Shown: positions 9,028 to 17,652 of the stretch, piece after piece
Position numbering within the stretch: the stretch's first letter is position 1
How the letters are laid out: every line of letters starts with the position of its first letter
Origin: an uncultured Bacteroidota bacterium
GTDB taxonomy: Bacteria > Bacteroidota > Bacteroidia > Bacteroidales > CG2-30-32-10
Length of the DNA stretch: 35,362 nucleotides
Reading direction: 5' to 3'
NCBI GenBank assembly: GCA_903847905.1
Contig: CAINEZ010000590.1
Span: 1-35,362, forward strand
Notes under the pieces: generated by a model
The model's database searches: none
What the model saw: the letters and a program-made list of their open reading frames with translations, nothing else
Told to the model about the DNA's origin: nothing
Position numbers and translations under genes: made by a program

Positions 9028-9924
9028 TTATAACACTTCAAGCATCTTTGTTCCAATATCTGCAGGGGAATCTACAACATGCACTCCGCATTCGCGTAAT
9101 ATTTTTTTCTTGGCTTCGGCAGTATCATCTTTTCCGCCAATGATAGCTCCGGCATGACCCATTGTACGACCTTTTGGAGCAGTAGCGCCTGCTATAAAAC
9201 TAACCACAGGTTTATTACTCTTCCTACCTTTACTTCCTGGCAAAAGTGCTTGCTCTTTTATCCAGTATGCTGCTTCAGCCTCCATAGATCCGCCAATTTC
9301 TCCGATCATAACAATACCTTTTGTTTCGGGATCATCCATGAATAGTTTTACTGCATCTAAAATTGTAGTTCCTGGAATTGGATCTCCGCCAACACCTATC
9401 ATTGTAGTCTGTCCAAGTCCGGCTTTTGTAATTTGGTCAACAGCTTCATACGAGAGGGTACCGGAGCGCGATACTATTCCTATACTGCCCGGCGCATGAA
9501 TAAAGCCAGGCATTATCCCAACCTTTGCTTCACTAGGAGTTATTATCCCTGGGCAATTTGGTCCTATTAACCTGCAATCCCTGGTGCTGATATATTCTTT
9601 TACTGCAACCATATCCTTAACAGGGATACCTTCAGTAATGCAAACAATAACTTTTATACCCGCTTCAGCGGCTTCCATTATTGCATCAGCAGCAAATGCA
9701 GGCGGTACAAATATTACAGAAACATCGGCATTAGTTTTTAATACTGCTTCAGCAACCATATTGAATACAGGTTTTCCAATATGTGTCTGTCCTCCTTTTC
9801 CGGGAGTAACACCGCCAACTATGTTTGTTCCGTATTCAATCATTTGAGTTGCATGATAAGTGGCTTCAGTGCCGGTAAAGCCCTGTACAATCACTTTAGA
9901 ATCTTTATTTATTAGGACACTCAT
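9028..9924 (-). CDS. sucD: Succinyl-CoA synthetase (ADP/GDP-forming) alpha subunit
   Basis: This is a canonical SucD of 298 aa when started at [10 protein letters not shown]. It has the CoA-binding N-terminal fold ([19 protein letters not shown]), [10 protein letters not shown] in the middle and GHAGAIIGG with the phosphorylated His at residue 257. It works with SucB in the TCA cycle to convert succinyl-CoA to succinate with substrate-level phosphorylation. A longer frame reaches 9963, but its first 13 codons overlap a near-perfect promoter at 9961-9991, so the start at 9924 is preferred. sucB is not adjacent. Confidence 0.96.
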   Translation of the reverse strand: MSVLINKDSKVIVQGFTGTEATYHATQMIEYGTNIVGGVTPGKGGQTHIGKPVFNMVAEAVLKTNADVSVIFVPPAFAADAIMEAAEAGIKVIVCITEGIPVKDMVAVKEYISTRDCRLIGPNCPGIITPSEAKVGIMPGFIHAPGSIGIVSRSGTLSYEAVDQITKAGLGQTTMIGVGGDPIPGTTILDAVKLFMDDPETKGIVMIGEIGGSMEAEAAYWIKEQALLPGSKGRKSNKPVVSFIAGATAPKGRTMGHAGAIIGGKDDTAEAKKKILRECGVHVVDSPADIGTKMLEVL

Positions 9925-9960
9925 TGTTTTTTTATTTAAGTTGGACGGTGAAAAGTCATA

Positions 9961-9991
9961 CAAAAATAGCTGATGAATTTAATATTACAAA
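9961..9991 (-). promoter_or_regulatory. sucD promoter (Bacteroidota -33/-7 type)
   Basis: On the minus strand TTTG (9991-9988) is followed after exactly 19 bp by TATTTTTG (9968-9961), matching TTTG-N19-21-TAnnTTTG. Transcription would begin near 9954, giving a leader of about 30 nt before the ATG at 9924. Confidence 0.65.
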
Positions 9992-10001
9992 TCATTTTAT
10001 C

Positions 10002-10009
10002 TAAATTTG
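10002..10009 (+). promoter_or_regulatory. Candidate -7 box for mnmE
   Basis: TAAATTTG matches TAnnTTTG and sits 21 bp before the GTG start of mnmE; the -33 box is weak. The divergent sucD promoter lies only 10 bp away, so both genes are driven from one short intergenic region. Confidence 0.4.
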
Positions 10010-10030
10010 TAAAAAATAATTACTCTACAA

Positions 10031-11443
10031 GTGAAATCAAGGTCATCACAAACATTTCAAAACGACACAATATGTGCGGTAAGTACGCCTTTCGGGATTG
10101 GAGCTATTTCAATTATCCGCATTTCAGGGTCGGAAGCTTTTCAAATATGTAAAAAGATTTTTATACCTAATAAAAAAGCAGATATCTTAACAGCTACATC
10201 ACAATCTTTACACTTAGGGAAAATAGTTGGCAAAGACCTTTCAATTATTGATGAAGTACTGCTTGGAATTTTTAAGAATCCTTATTCATATACCGGTGAA
10301 GATATCGTTGAAATATCATGTCACGGATCTGTTTTTATCCAGGAACAGATAATTCAATTACTTATCAGGAATGGCGCAAGAGCTGCAAAGCCAGGAGAAT
10401 TTACAATGCGCGCATTTTTAAACGGGAAAATGGACCTTGCACAAGCCGAAGCTGTGGCTGACCTTATCTCTTCTAATTCAAACGCGGCACATAAACTGGC
10501 AATTCAACAAATGAAAGGTGGTTTTTCAACTCAAATTAAGTATTTACGAAATCAACTTATTGAGATCGCCTCATTGCTTGAACTTGAACTTGATTTTGGT
10601 GAAGAGGATGTTGAATTCGCTGACAGAGAAAAATTAAGTGACCTATTGAATAAAATAAAATCAGAGGTTTCGGCATTGCTGGAATCATATTCTTTAGGTA
10701 ATGTAATGAAAGCCGGAATACCTGTTGCAATTATCGGTAAGCCTAATGTTGGTAAATCAACGCTGCTGAATATCCTTTTAAATGAAGACAGGGCTATTGT
10801 GTCTGATATACCAGGAACAACAAGGGATGCAATTGAAGACTCGATAAATATTCAGGGTGTTTGCTTCAGGTTTATTGATACAGCAGGATTACGCGAAGCT
10901 AAGGGCAAGATAGAAAGTATGGGAGTTGAAAAAACTTACAAAAAAATTGCTTTAGCTTCTATTATACTTTATTTATTCGACATCAGTGAAAGCAGCATTG
11001 ATGAAATAAAGGACACTATGAAAAATTTTAAATCCTCAGATACTTATCATGATAAAAAAATTATTCTTATTGCAAATAAAACTGATAAACTTGTTGAATT
11101 ACCAAAAGAATTCAAAGATATCACAGAATATGATCCCATTTTTATAAGCGCTAAAAGAAGAGAGAATATTCAACTTATTACTGAAAGCCTGGTAAAATCT
11201 GTTGGTGAAATATATAATAACACGGAAGGAACAATTGTTACAAATTCCCGTCATTACGAAGCTCTACATAATTCAATGGGATCAATTACAGAAGCGATGA
11301 AAGGATTAAATGACGGTATTTCAAACGATCTTCTTGCAACTCATATCAAGTCGGCACTGCATTTCCTTGGCGAGATAACCGGTAATATTACAACAGAAGA
11401 AATATTAGATTCTATCTTTAGTAAGTTTTGTATAGGAAAGTAA
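10031..11443 (+). CDS. mnmE: tRNA uridine-5-carboxymethylaminomethyl modification GTPase MnmE
   Basis: All domains of MnmE/TrmE are present in 470 aa. The N-terminal formyl-THF-binding domain starts NDTICAVSTPFGIGAISIIR; a helical domain follows, with the inserted G domain (G1 GKPNVGKS at 236-243, G3 DTAG at 283-286, then NKTD) and the C-terminal FCIGK with its reactive Cys. With MnmG it builds the cmnm5U modification at wobble U34 of several tRNAs. No ATG precedes the conserved start, so the GTG at 10031 is used. The last codons form the likely attachment site of the island that follows; the gene is intact. Confidence 0.96.
   Translation: MKSRSSQTFQNDTICAVSTPFGIGAISIIRISGSEAFQICKKIFIPNKKADILTATSQSLHLGKIVGKDLSIIDEVLLGIFKNPYSYTGEDIVEISCHGSVFIQEQIIQLLIRNGARAAKPGEFTMRAFLNGKMDLAQAEAVADLISSNSNAAHKLAIQQMKGGFSTQIKYLRNQLIEIASLLELELDFGEEDVEFADREKLSDLLNKIKSEVSALLESYSLGNVMKAGIPVAIIGKPNVGKSTLLNILLNEDRAIVSDIPGTTRDAIEDSINIQGVCFRFIDTAGLREAKGKIESMGVEKTYKKIALASIILYLFDISESSIDEIKDTMKNFKSSDTYHDKKIILIANKTDKLVELPKEFKDITEYDPIFISAKRRENIQLITESLVKSVGEIYNNTEGTIVTNSRHYEALHNSMGSITEAMKGLNDGISNDLLATHIKSALHFLGEITGNITTEEILDSIFSKFCIGK
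11426..11443 (+). other. Putative attachment site of the island (3' end of mnmE)
   Basis: The last 18 bases of mnmE, TTTTGTATAGGAAAGTAA, encode the conserved end CIGK-stop. The equivalent 3' end of trmE/thdF is the known integration site of Salmonella genomic island 1; my recollection of that core differs at about three positions. An integrase gene begins 590 bp downstream and accessory genes follow. I did not find a second copy in the window, so the distal end would lie outside it or has diverged. Confidence 0.5.
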
Positions 11444-11507
11444 TCATCTTTCTTTTATTTTCCTAACATCTTCTTTTTGTTAACATTAAGTTAATAATTA
11501 TTCTTTT

Positions 11508-11592
11508 ATTTGTTGCCCGATTGTTGTTTTTTTGTCTATATTTGTTGCCTGAATGTTGCCCAAGTGCTTTAATAAATGTTTCCGGGCAACAA
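11508..11592. repeat. Direct and inverted repeats between mnmE and the integrase genes
   Basis: ATTTGTTGCCCGATTGTTG (11508-11526) recurs as ATTTGTTGCCTGAATGTTG (11540-11558), 17 of 19 identical with starts 32 bp apart. An inverted 10-bp copy CGGGCAACAA lies at 11583-11592. Position beside the presumed attachment site suggests integrase or excisionase arm-binding sites. Confidence 0.5.
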
Positions 11593-11660
11593 GTTGGAGA
11601 GTAAATGTCACATATAGTCGCATCACGACATATACAGACACTCACAGGCAAATATAGACA
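11533..11660. promoter_or_regulatory. Candidate promoter with paired operator-like inverted repeat
   Basis: TGTCTATATTTG (11533-11544) is repeated exactly in inverted orientation as CAAATATAGACA (11649-11660), just before the ATG at 11665. The first copy contains TATATTTG (11537-11544), a fitting -7 box. The core TGTCTATAT occurs again at 17745-17753, overlapping the start of the XRE regulator gene, so one regulator may act at both places. Confidence 0.45.
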
Positions 11661-11664
11661 TAGC

Positions 11665-12024
11665 ATGAGTACAAGGCTTTCGGTAACAAAAAAGTGCATT
11701 TTCTGCGGTAAAGAATATACTGCAAAAACTCTTACTACCCGTTATTGTTCTCATACCTGTAATAGTAAACATTACAAGCAGCTTAAACGTGAAGAAAAAC
11801 TAAACACCTATAAAGAATCATTTGAGAAAAAGAATCCGGAGCCATCTGTAATAACTCTTGCAGTTCAGCAAAAAGATTTTTTAAGTATTGACGAAACAGC
11901 ATCACTATTGGGTGCAAGTCGCAGAACAATACAAAGAATGATTGCAAAAAACATTATCAGAGTTGCCAAACTGGGCGCTCGTTCAATTATAAAACGTTCA
12001 ACTATTGATAACCTTTTTATATAA
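11665..12024 (+). CDS. Zinc-ribbon/HTH excisionase-like DNA-binding protein
   Basis: From the preferred ATG at 11665 the protein has 119 aa; the frame is open from 11605, but the first 20 codons overlap the inverted repeats. Near the N-terminus there are two Cys pairs, CIFCGKEY and RYCSHTC, suggesting a small zinc-binding module like those in integrase-associated proteins. The C-terminal half (FLSIDETASLLGASRRTIQRMIAKN, shown here in part) is a MerR/HTH_17 excisionase-type helix-turn-helix. It ends 8 bp before the integrase gene and is probably cotranscribed with it, which fits a recombination directionality or regulatory role. Function is inferred from fold and position. Confidence 0.75.
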   Translation: MSTRLSVTKKCIFCGKEYTAKTLTTRYCSHTCNSKHYKQLKREEKLNTYKESFEKKNPEPSVITLAVQQKDFLSIDETASLLGASRRTIQRMIAKNIIRVAKLGARSIIKRSTIDNLFI

Positions 12025-12032
12025 ATAAAGGT

Positions 12033-13139
12033 ATGAATGTAGCACTTCGCCAACGTAAGAAAAGCAATAAAATAAGCCTGTATCTCGACATTTACCATGA
12101 AGGAGTACGTAAATACGAATACCTTCAGTTGTATTTAACTCCCAAACCGAAAAAGGGAGCACTTACAAAAGAGCAAAAAGATGATAACAAAAAAACCTTT
12201 GATTTAGCTGATTCAATCCGTTCCAAGCGACAACTTGAATTGCAGAACGGCATCTATGGTATGCAGGATATGGCTAAAATGAAAGGTAGCTTTTTGAGGT
12301 ACTTTGAATATCTTACAGAAAAGAGGAAAGAGAGTATTGGTAATTATGGTAATTGGGATAGTGTTTTAAAACATCTTCGCAAATACGCTAAATTTGATAT
12401 TACCTTTCAACAGATTGATAAACGCTGGCTTGAAGGGTTCAAAGATTATTTAAAAGATGAAGCAAAAAAGCCCGGCAAACAGCAACTTGCTCAAAACTCG
12501 CAATCATCCTATTTTAATAAATTACGTGCGGCCATAAATCAGGCATATAAAGAAGGAATCATTCCCCGCAATCCGGTAGACGAAGTTGATTGTATCAGAT
12601 TAGGCGATACTGAAAGAGAATTTCTCACACTTGATGAAGTACAAGCCATTGTCAAAGCAGATTGTGAAATACCAATTTTGAAAACTGCATTTATTTTTAG
12701 CTGCCTGACAGGTTTAAGATGGTCAGATATTCAAAACCTTACTTGGAGTGATGTTCAACATTCAAATGAAATCGGGTATTATATCCGTTTCCGTCAGAAA
12801 AAAACAAAAGGCACGCAAACTCTTCCAATATCTGAACAAGCTTATAATCTCTTAGGTGAAAGGGGTAAACAACCAGATCGTGTTTTCATAGGATTAAAAT
12901 ATAGTGCATGGCATAATGTAAAGTTGCAAAATTGGGTAACACTTGCAGGTATTACAAAAACAATAACTTTTCATTGTGCAAGGCATACTTATGCAACTTT
13001 ACAGTTAACTTTGGGCACAGATATTTATACTGTTTCAAAGCTCTTAGGTCATAAAAGCCTTAAAAACACTCAGGTTTATGCAAAAGTAATTGATGAAAAG
13101 AAACGAGAAGCAGCTAACAAAATAATATTAGACTTATAA
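12033..13139 (+). CDS. Tyrosine recombinase (site-specific integrase)
   Basis: This 368-aa protein has an N-terminal SAM-like core-binding domain (residues ~85-185) and a C-terminal catalytic domain. The catalytic residues are visible: R229 in TGLRWSD, H314-x-x-R317 in FHCARHTYA, H340 in LLGHKSL and the nucleophile Y349 in TQVYAKV. It belongs to the family common on Bacteroidota integrative elements. It is the second gene after mnmE and probably catalysed insertion of the island at the 3' end of that gene. All catalytic positions are intact, so it may still be active. Confidence 0.95.
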   Translation: MNVALRQRKKSNKISLYLDIYHEGVRKYEYLQLYLTPKPKKGALTKEQKDDNKKTFDLADSIRSKRQLELQNGIYGMQDMAKMKGSFLRYFEYLTEKRKESIGNYGNWDSVLKHLRKYAKFDITFQQIDKRWLEGFKDYLKDEAKKPGKQQLAQNSQSSYFNKLRAAINQAYKEGIIPRNPVDEVDCIRLGDTEREFLTLDEVQAIVKADCEIPILKTAFIFSCLTGLRWSDIQNLTWSDVQHSNEIGYYIRFRQKKTKGTQTLPISEQAYNLLGERGKQPDRVFIGLKYSAWHNVKLQNWVTLAGITKTITFHCARHTYATLQLTLGTDIYTVSKLLGHKSLKNTQVYAKVIDEKKREAANKIILDL

Positions 13140-13141
13140 AT

Positions 13142-14704
13142 ATGGTATCAGAAATTTTTAACAGTATTCTTTTTGGGGAACTTCGTCCCTGTCAAAAAGA
13201 TTTTTCAGATGACAGGCTTATTTCAGATATTCTGAACCAAGCGCCATCCTTTACCTTTGGTAAAGTTCAGGTATTACATGCACGTATAAAAGGTTTATTA
13301 AAGGGACATCCCAACCTTTTTGTTTTTCCTGAGAACAACCTTAAAAACGTTCAAAATCTCAGCATTGAAAGTCTTTACGACCTTTCATTACCTAATCATT
13401 TTAATGCTGCAACACGTTTTTATTCAGAATTATTACAGGCAGAATCCCTGCGATATATTAATAATCTTGCTGCAGGTGTTACTGCTTGCCCTGCCGACAT
13501 TGATATTCGCTACCTTATAAATACTGCCTTAAATCATTTAAAATACATAGCGAAAAACGCATCAAAGGAGTTAAATAAATGTGGTTTTTCTGATATTCCG
13601 GTTTACCAACCTGTAAACAATTTATCAACCGAAGAAACTATAAACCGAAACAGTCATTATGCAGTTTATTTACTAAAACTTCACTCAATCAAACTAATTT
13701 TTGAAGTACAGGAGTTATACGGCATTCATGCAAAATCAACAGAAACTTTTGAGGGATTTTTTATAAATACGTTAAAAGAAAGTGTTCCTGATAAATCATT
13801 TTTGCAATACAGCACTTTTTATTTTACAAACAAAGTTAATCGCTTCCTTTCGTCTAACAATGATGATTTGAAAACAGCTTGCACCTTGCTTGACGAAATG
13901 AAAAACCAATTTATAAGCACTGGGCTTTATTCTTCCGGTGCAATTACAGCTATTGAAAACTATATTTTTATAAAACAGTTCAATATTACTGTTGATAATT
14001 TCGATTTTGCAAACCTTGCAAACTCTGCAAAGTCTGCAAACTATTTCACTTCTGCCAAAGATTCTATTTCTGCATTAATCAACCAAAAAACTTATGGTCA
14101 CGAACGCTTTGAAATAATTACTGAAAATATTGATAAAATAATTTTCATACAGGAATTATCTATTCCCGCTAATCAACAATCCGCAGCAAGAAAGCTGAAT
14201 CAGTGGCTTTCTTTGCAATCAGAAGCCTATCGAGGCAATCTGAGTAATTCCTTTGCTGTTCCTTCTCCTGATGATGACCACGCAATTAAAAAATCCAAAC
14301 CTTTAACTGTATTGGATAAAAAAGCTATTGATAAACTAAAATCCGATGCTCAGGAGTTTTTAAAACATTTCAACGGGCACAATGTGCATCAGGATAAAAT
14401 AATGAATGAACCTGATTTTAACCGACTTTTAGAATACACATACTACCTTATAGAACATGAGCAACTGCCTACTGAAATAAAGCAAATTCCAAAAATTCAG
14501 CTTTCAGCAAACCATATTCGCTATACATATTATTTAATGCACCAATCTTTTTTCGGTACTACTGAAATAAAACCTATATGGATTGATTTTTTACAAAAAA
14601 TATTCTTCCAGTTCTCGAAACAGGAGTGGCGAACAATAAAAACGAAATTCTCTGTAAAGCCAAGTAAATACAACCATGACATTAAAGTTATGAATACCGA
14701 TTAA
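13142..14704 (+). CDS. Hypothetical protein of integrative element, 520 aa
   Basis: I do not recognise this protein. It starts 2 bp after the integrase stop, so it is almost certainly cotranscribed with it. It is a soluble, mostly helical sequence with no signal peptide, membrane segment or obvious catalytic motif. A short repetitive part around residues 290-302 (NLANSAKSANYF) is encoded by four tandem 9-bp units. The C-terminal ~110 residues, from RLLEYTYYLIEHE to KPSKYNHDIKVM, look like a separate helical domain; they vaguely recall RteC-type element proteins, but the characteristic motifs of RteC are not there. Its constant position between integrase and replication-type genes suggests a role in the element's life cycle. 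Confidence 0.7.
   Translation: MVSEIFNSILFGELRPCQKDFSDDRLISDILNQAPSFTFGKVQVLHARIKGLLKGHPNLFVFPENNLKNVQNLSIESLYDLSLPNHFNAATRFYSELLQAESLRYINNLAAGVTACPADIDIRYLINTALNHLKYIAKNASKELNKCGFSDIPVYQPVNNLSTEETINRNSHYAVYLLKLHSIKLIFEVQELYGIHAKSTETFEGFFINTLKESVPDKSFLQYSTFYFTNKVNRFLSSNNDDLKTACTLLDEMKNQFISTGLYSSGAITAIENYIFIKQFNITVDNFDFANLANSAKSANYFTSAKDSISALINQKTYGHERFEIITENIDKIIFIQELSIPANQQSAARKLNQWLSLQSEAYRGNLSNSFAVPSPDDDHAIKKSKPLTVLDKKAIDKLKSDAQEFLKHFNGHNVHQDKIMNEPDFNRLLEYTYYLIEHEQLPTEIKQIPKIQLSANHIRYTYYLMHQSFFGTTEIKPIWIDFLQKIFFQFSKQEWRTIKTKFSVKPSKYNHDIKVMNTD
14007..14042 (+). repeat. Four tandem 9-bp iteron-like units
   Basis: Inside the 520-aa gene the sequence reads TTGCAAACC, TTGCAAACT, CTGCAAAGT, CTGCAAACT without gaps. 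The same 9-bp unit recurs at 17655-17681, just after the primase-like gene. The unit length and the flanking primase-like gene are compatible with replication iterons, but simple codon repetition is also possible. Confidence 0.5.
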
Positions 14705-14722
14705 AAAGGTAATATAGGTAAT

Positions 14723-14790
14723 GGTAACGTTACCCCCATTTTACCTTTCCTTTACCGTGTCTTTTTGCTCTCGAACTTTAAATATCGAGA
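14723..14790. promoter_or_regulatory. Palindrome and hairpin ahead of the small HTH genes
   Basis: The 89-bp gap holds a perfect 12-bp palindrome GGTAACGTTACC (14723-14734) and, immediately before the next ATG, a hairpin with arms TCTCGA (14769-14774) and TCGAGA (14785-14790) around a 10-nt loop. The first looks like an operator or weak terminator; the second could affect translation start. No strong promoter is visible. Confidence 0.4.
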
Positions 14791-14793
14791 AAA

Positions 14794-15093
14794 ATGACAT
14801 CAGATGAATTAATTCTTCAAAAGCTCAATCAAATTGAGTTGAAGTTAGACGAACAAAATCTGCTTCAAAAATCAGTACTAAATTTTAGCGAAGCATGCAG
14901 GTATCTTGAAATAAGCGCCTCGCATCTTTATAAACTTACAAGTACAAGGCAGATTCCGCACTTTTGCCCTCAGGGTAAAAAACTTTATTTCAACAGGACT
15001 GAATTAGATACGTGGTTACAACGCAACCGCCACAATTCAACTGATGAAATTGATAAAGAAGCAACCGATTACATTAATACACATAGAAGGTAA
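14794..15093 (+). CDS. Small helix-turn-helix protein (excisionase/HTH_17 family)
   Basis: The 99-aa protein opens with a short coiled-coil-like helix (residues 5-27) and then an HTH_17 domain: LNFSEACRYLEISASHLYKL, followed by the wing KKLYFNRTELDTWLQ. These small DNA-binding proteins occur directly upstream of the BT4734-family gene in many Bacteroidota mobile elements and may act in excision, mobilisation or gene control. It is followed after 5 bp by a second HTH protein. Confidence 0.78.
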   Translation: MTSDELILQKLNQIELKLDEQNLLQKSVLNFSEACRYLEISASHLYKLTSTRQIPHFCPQGKKLYFNRTELDTWLQRNRHNSTDEIDKEATDYINTHRR

Positions 15094-15098
15094 CAGCT

Positions 15099-15377
15099 AT
15101 GAGAGAATGTAATAATTGCCTCGAACCTTTAGAAAAGGTACAGGCACGGTTAAATCAATTGCTCAATCGCTTGGAGCAAAAACAGCGAACCAATCCCGAA
15201 GAAGTGTTTTTCGACAATCAGGAGTTCATTCAGGTAATGAACATCAGTAAGCGACTTGCACAGATTTGGCGTGATAACAAGATTATAGGTTTTTCGCAGA
15301 TTGGTAACAAATTTTATTACAAACTATCCGATATTCTTGGATTGCTTGAAAAAAATTACAAACCCTCAAAGCCTTAA
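15099..15377 (+). CDS. Second small helix-turn-helix protein
   Basis: The 92-aa protein has an N-terminal helical stretch (LEKVQARLNQLLNRLEQK) and a C-terminal winged HTH: DNQEFIQVMNISKRLAQIWR, then IGNKFYYKLSDILGLLE. It is the same general type as its upstream neighbour but clearly divergent. It starts 5 bp after that gene and ends 3 bp before the primase-like gene, so the three are one unit. Likely a DNA-binding accessory protein of the element. Confidence 0.75.
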   Translation: MRECNNCLEPLEKVQARLNQLLNRLEQKQRTNPEEVFFDNQEFIQVMNISKRLAQIWRDNKIIGFSQIGNKFYYKLSDILGLLEKNYKPSKP

Positions 15378-15380
15378 CGT

Positions 15381-17615
15381 ATGTCAGAAACCGAAACTAC
15401 TACAGAAAAGGCTTGTTCCACTCTCTTTGCAGGTTTTAGCCAGCCTGTTGAAGACAAACCTCTGTTTGACATCCTAAAGGATATTCAACAGGAAAAATAC
15501 AAATCAGAAATTGAACCGATACGTTTGTACTTCAATCAGGGCAACGAAGATAAAGCAGACCAGTTAAAAAAATCACTGTCTGCTTTTACTCCGTCCGCTA
15601 CCTTTAAAGGTGGGCGTAAGCCTGAATTTTTAGTACAATACAGCGGTTTTGTACATCTTGATTTTGACAAACTACCTTCCGATAATCTCGAAAATATATT
15701 TCAGCAGGTAATCGGAATCCCTTTTACTTTTGCATGTTTCCGCAGCCCTCGTGGAAATGGGCTAAAGGTATTTATCAAAGTAATGACAGGTGCAGAACAA
15801 CATACCTTAACTTATAAGCAAGTGCAGGTGTATTATGAGAAAATACTGGGCATCGCTTCTGATAGTAAATGCAAAGATATAACACGCCTTTGCTTTGTTT
15901 CATCAGATAAAGACACTTTTATAAATCCGTCACCTCAGATTTTTATTTTTACAGAAACCGAATCCAATTTTTTTGAGAGTGCCGGACTACCTGAAAATAC
16001 TGATTACGTTACCATTTTTGAGCAGTGTAAGAAATTTACCGAAAACAAAGCATCTTATCTGAATGGAAACCGGAATAACTTTATTTATATGCTTGCTTCT
16101 AATTGCAATCGAAACGGTATTCCTGAATCCGAAGCCTTGCAGTTTATTCTCAGCAGTTACGATCTTTCAGAAAATGAATCACGCAACAGCGTAAAGAGTG
16201 CATATAATAATCACAGTTTTGAATATGCAAAGTTTCCTAAATCTGCAAACACCCAAATTTCAAAGGAAGAAGAAGCTACTGAAGATTATCTAAAGCAAAC
16301 ACCTTTCATTCCTGATGATATTTTCAACAATTTACCGGAGCTACTAAAGTCGGGTTGTTCAGCCTTTCAGGATAAACGGGAGCGTGATGTTTTTCTTACT
16401 GGTGCTTTAGGCATTCTTAGCGGTTGCCTTCCAAATGTAAAAGGTGTTTATGCACAGCAAACAGTGTTTCCGAATCTATTTTGTTTTATTATTGCACCTG
16501 CAGCAAGCGGAAAAGGTGCATTAAAATTTTCAAAAATGCTGGCAGATAAAGAACATTCAACCCTTTTGCAAATCAGCCGTGAAGATGTAAAATGTTATGA
16601 TACCGAAATGAACGAGTACAGGAACCGCCAACGTAGCAAAAAGAAAGGTGAAGAATCCGAAGACCCACCGACTCAGCCACCTTTTAAGGTATTGTTTATT
16701 CCCGCTAATTCCAGTTATGCTAAAATCCTTTGGCATATTGAGCAAAACGAGGGCGACGGGATTATATGCGAAACCGAAGCCGATACTATGGGCAACGTAT
16801 TAAAGCAAGATTGGGGCTCATATTCTGATATGCTTCGTAAAGCTTTTCATCACGAACGTTTGTCAAGTTCTAAAAAAGCAAATAACGAATATATTGAGGT
16901 TGATTCACCACGTTTGTCGGTTGCTCTTTCAGGCACGCCATCCCAAGTTACAGGGCTTATAGCTTCTTCCGAAGATGGTCTTTTCAGCCGTTTTTTGTTC
17001 TATGCTTTTAAAGTAGAGCAGCAATGGCGTGATGTTTCTCCCTATGCTTCTAAAATCAACCTTACAGAGCATTTTAATGAATTATCAGAAAGTGTTGTAA
17101 ATCTCATCATGTTTTTAAAACAGTCGCCCACCGAAATTGAATTATCAAAGGAACAATGGGATATACTCAACGCCTCATGTGGTCAGTGGTTAAAAGAGGT
17201 AGTTATTTTCAATGGTGAAGATTCAGCAAGCATTGTAAAGCGTCTGGGCATTATTCTTTATCGTATTGCTATGATTTTTACAGCCCTGCGTAAGTTTGAA
17301 AATGGGGAAACATCTGCAAATGTTACCTGTATGGATTCCGACTTTGAGGCAGCGCTGCAACTTGCTCAACTTTTTCTTGACCACAGCCTGTTTATGTTTC
17401 ACAACTTACCAAAGCAGGATCAGTTTAATGTTTTTCGTGGCGGTAGCAATAAACAGAAATTCTTTGAAGAACTTCCTAAGGTGTTTAAGCGTGCCGAAGC
17501 CATTGAAATTGGTAAACGTCATAAACTTTCCGTACGCACTGTCGACAACCTTTTAAAAACATTACTCGGCAAATATCTTTCTCAGGAAACCTACGGTACA
17601 TATTCAAAACAGTAA
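15381..17615 (+). CDS. BT4734-family (VirE N-terminal) primase/ATPase-like protein with DUF3987
   Basis: The N-terminal ~230 residues match the BT4734-like/VirE N-terminal domain: VHLDFDKL (~92-99) supplies a D-x-D pair and FRSPRGNGLKVFIKV (~120-134) a basic glycine loop, resembling primase-polymerase motifs. A spacer leads to a DUF3987-type P-loop ATPase region with APAASGKGA at about residues 371-379, CETEADTMG and LSGTPSQV further on. Such proteins sit next to the integrase on Bacteroidota integrative elements and are thought to help element DNA replication; the biochemical role is inference. The last ~60 residues carry another HTH-like part (KRAEAIEIGKRHKLSVRTVD). No relaxase or conjugation gene is present in the window, so transfer would need help in trans or genes beyond it. 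Confidence 0.85.
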   Translation: MSETETTTEKACSTLFAGFSQPVEDKPLFDILKDIQQEKYKSEIEPIRLYFNQGNEDKADQLKKSLSAFTPSATFKGGRKPEFLVQYSGFVHLDFDKLPSDNLENIFQQVIGIPFTFACFRSPRGNGLKVFIKVMTGAEQHTLTYKQVQVYYEKILGIASDSKCKDITRLCFVSSDKDTFINPSPQIFIFTETESNFFESAGLPENTDYVTIFEQCKKFTENKASYLNGNRNNFIYMLASNCNRNGIPESEALQFILSSYDLSENESRNSVKSAYNNHSFEYAKFPKSANTQISKEEEATEDYLKQTPFIPDDIFNNLPELLKSGCSAFQDKRERDVFLTGALGILSGCLPNVKGVYAQQTVFPNLFCFIIAPAASGKGALKFSKMLADKEHSTLLQISREDVKCYDTEMNEYRNRQRSKKKGEESEDPPTQPPFKVLFIPANSSYAKILWHIEQNEGDGIICETEADTMGNVLKQDWGSYSDMLRKAFHHERLSSSKKANNEYIEVDSPRLSVALSGTPSQVTGLIASSEDGLFSRFLFYAFKVEQQWRDVSPYASKINLTEHFNELSESVVNLIMFLKQSPTEIELSKEQWDILNASCGQWLKEVVIFNGEDSASIVKRLGIILYRIAMIFTALRKFENGETSANVTCMDSDFEAALQLAQLFLDHSLFMFHNLPKQDQFNVFRGGSNKQKFFEELPKVFKRAEAIEIGKRHKLSVRTVDNLLKTLLGKYLSQETYGTYSKQ

Positions 17616-17652
17616 TTTTACACCGTTTTTACACCCCTTTTAATTTTGTCAT

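Noticed and set aside
9925-9963. N-terminal extension of sucD
   Set aside because: The extra 13 codons overlap a good promoter and leader; SucD proteins begin with the [10 protein letters not shown]-like segment.
11605-11664. Extended start of the zinc/HTH gene
   Set aside because: The added 20 codons are made of the operator-like inverted repeat and lack conserved features.
14007-14042. CRISPR array
   Set aside because: The 9-bp units have no spacers and are too short; no cas gene is present anywhere in the window.
13142-14704. RteC regulator call for the 520-aa protein
   Set aside because: Only a vague C-terminal resemblance; the characteristic RteC motifs are missing and the protein is far longer.
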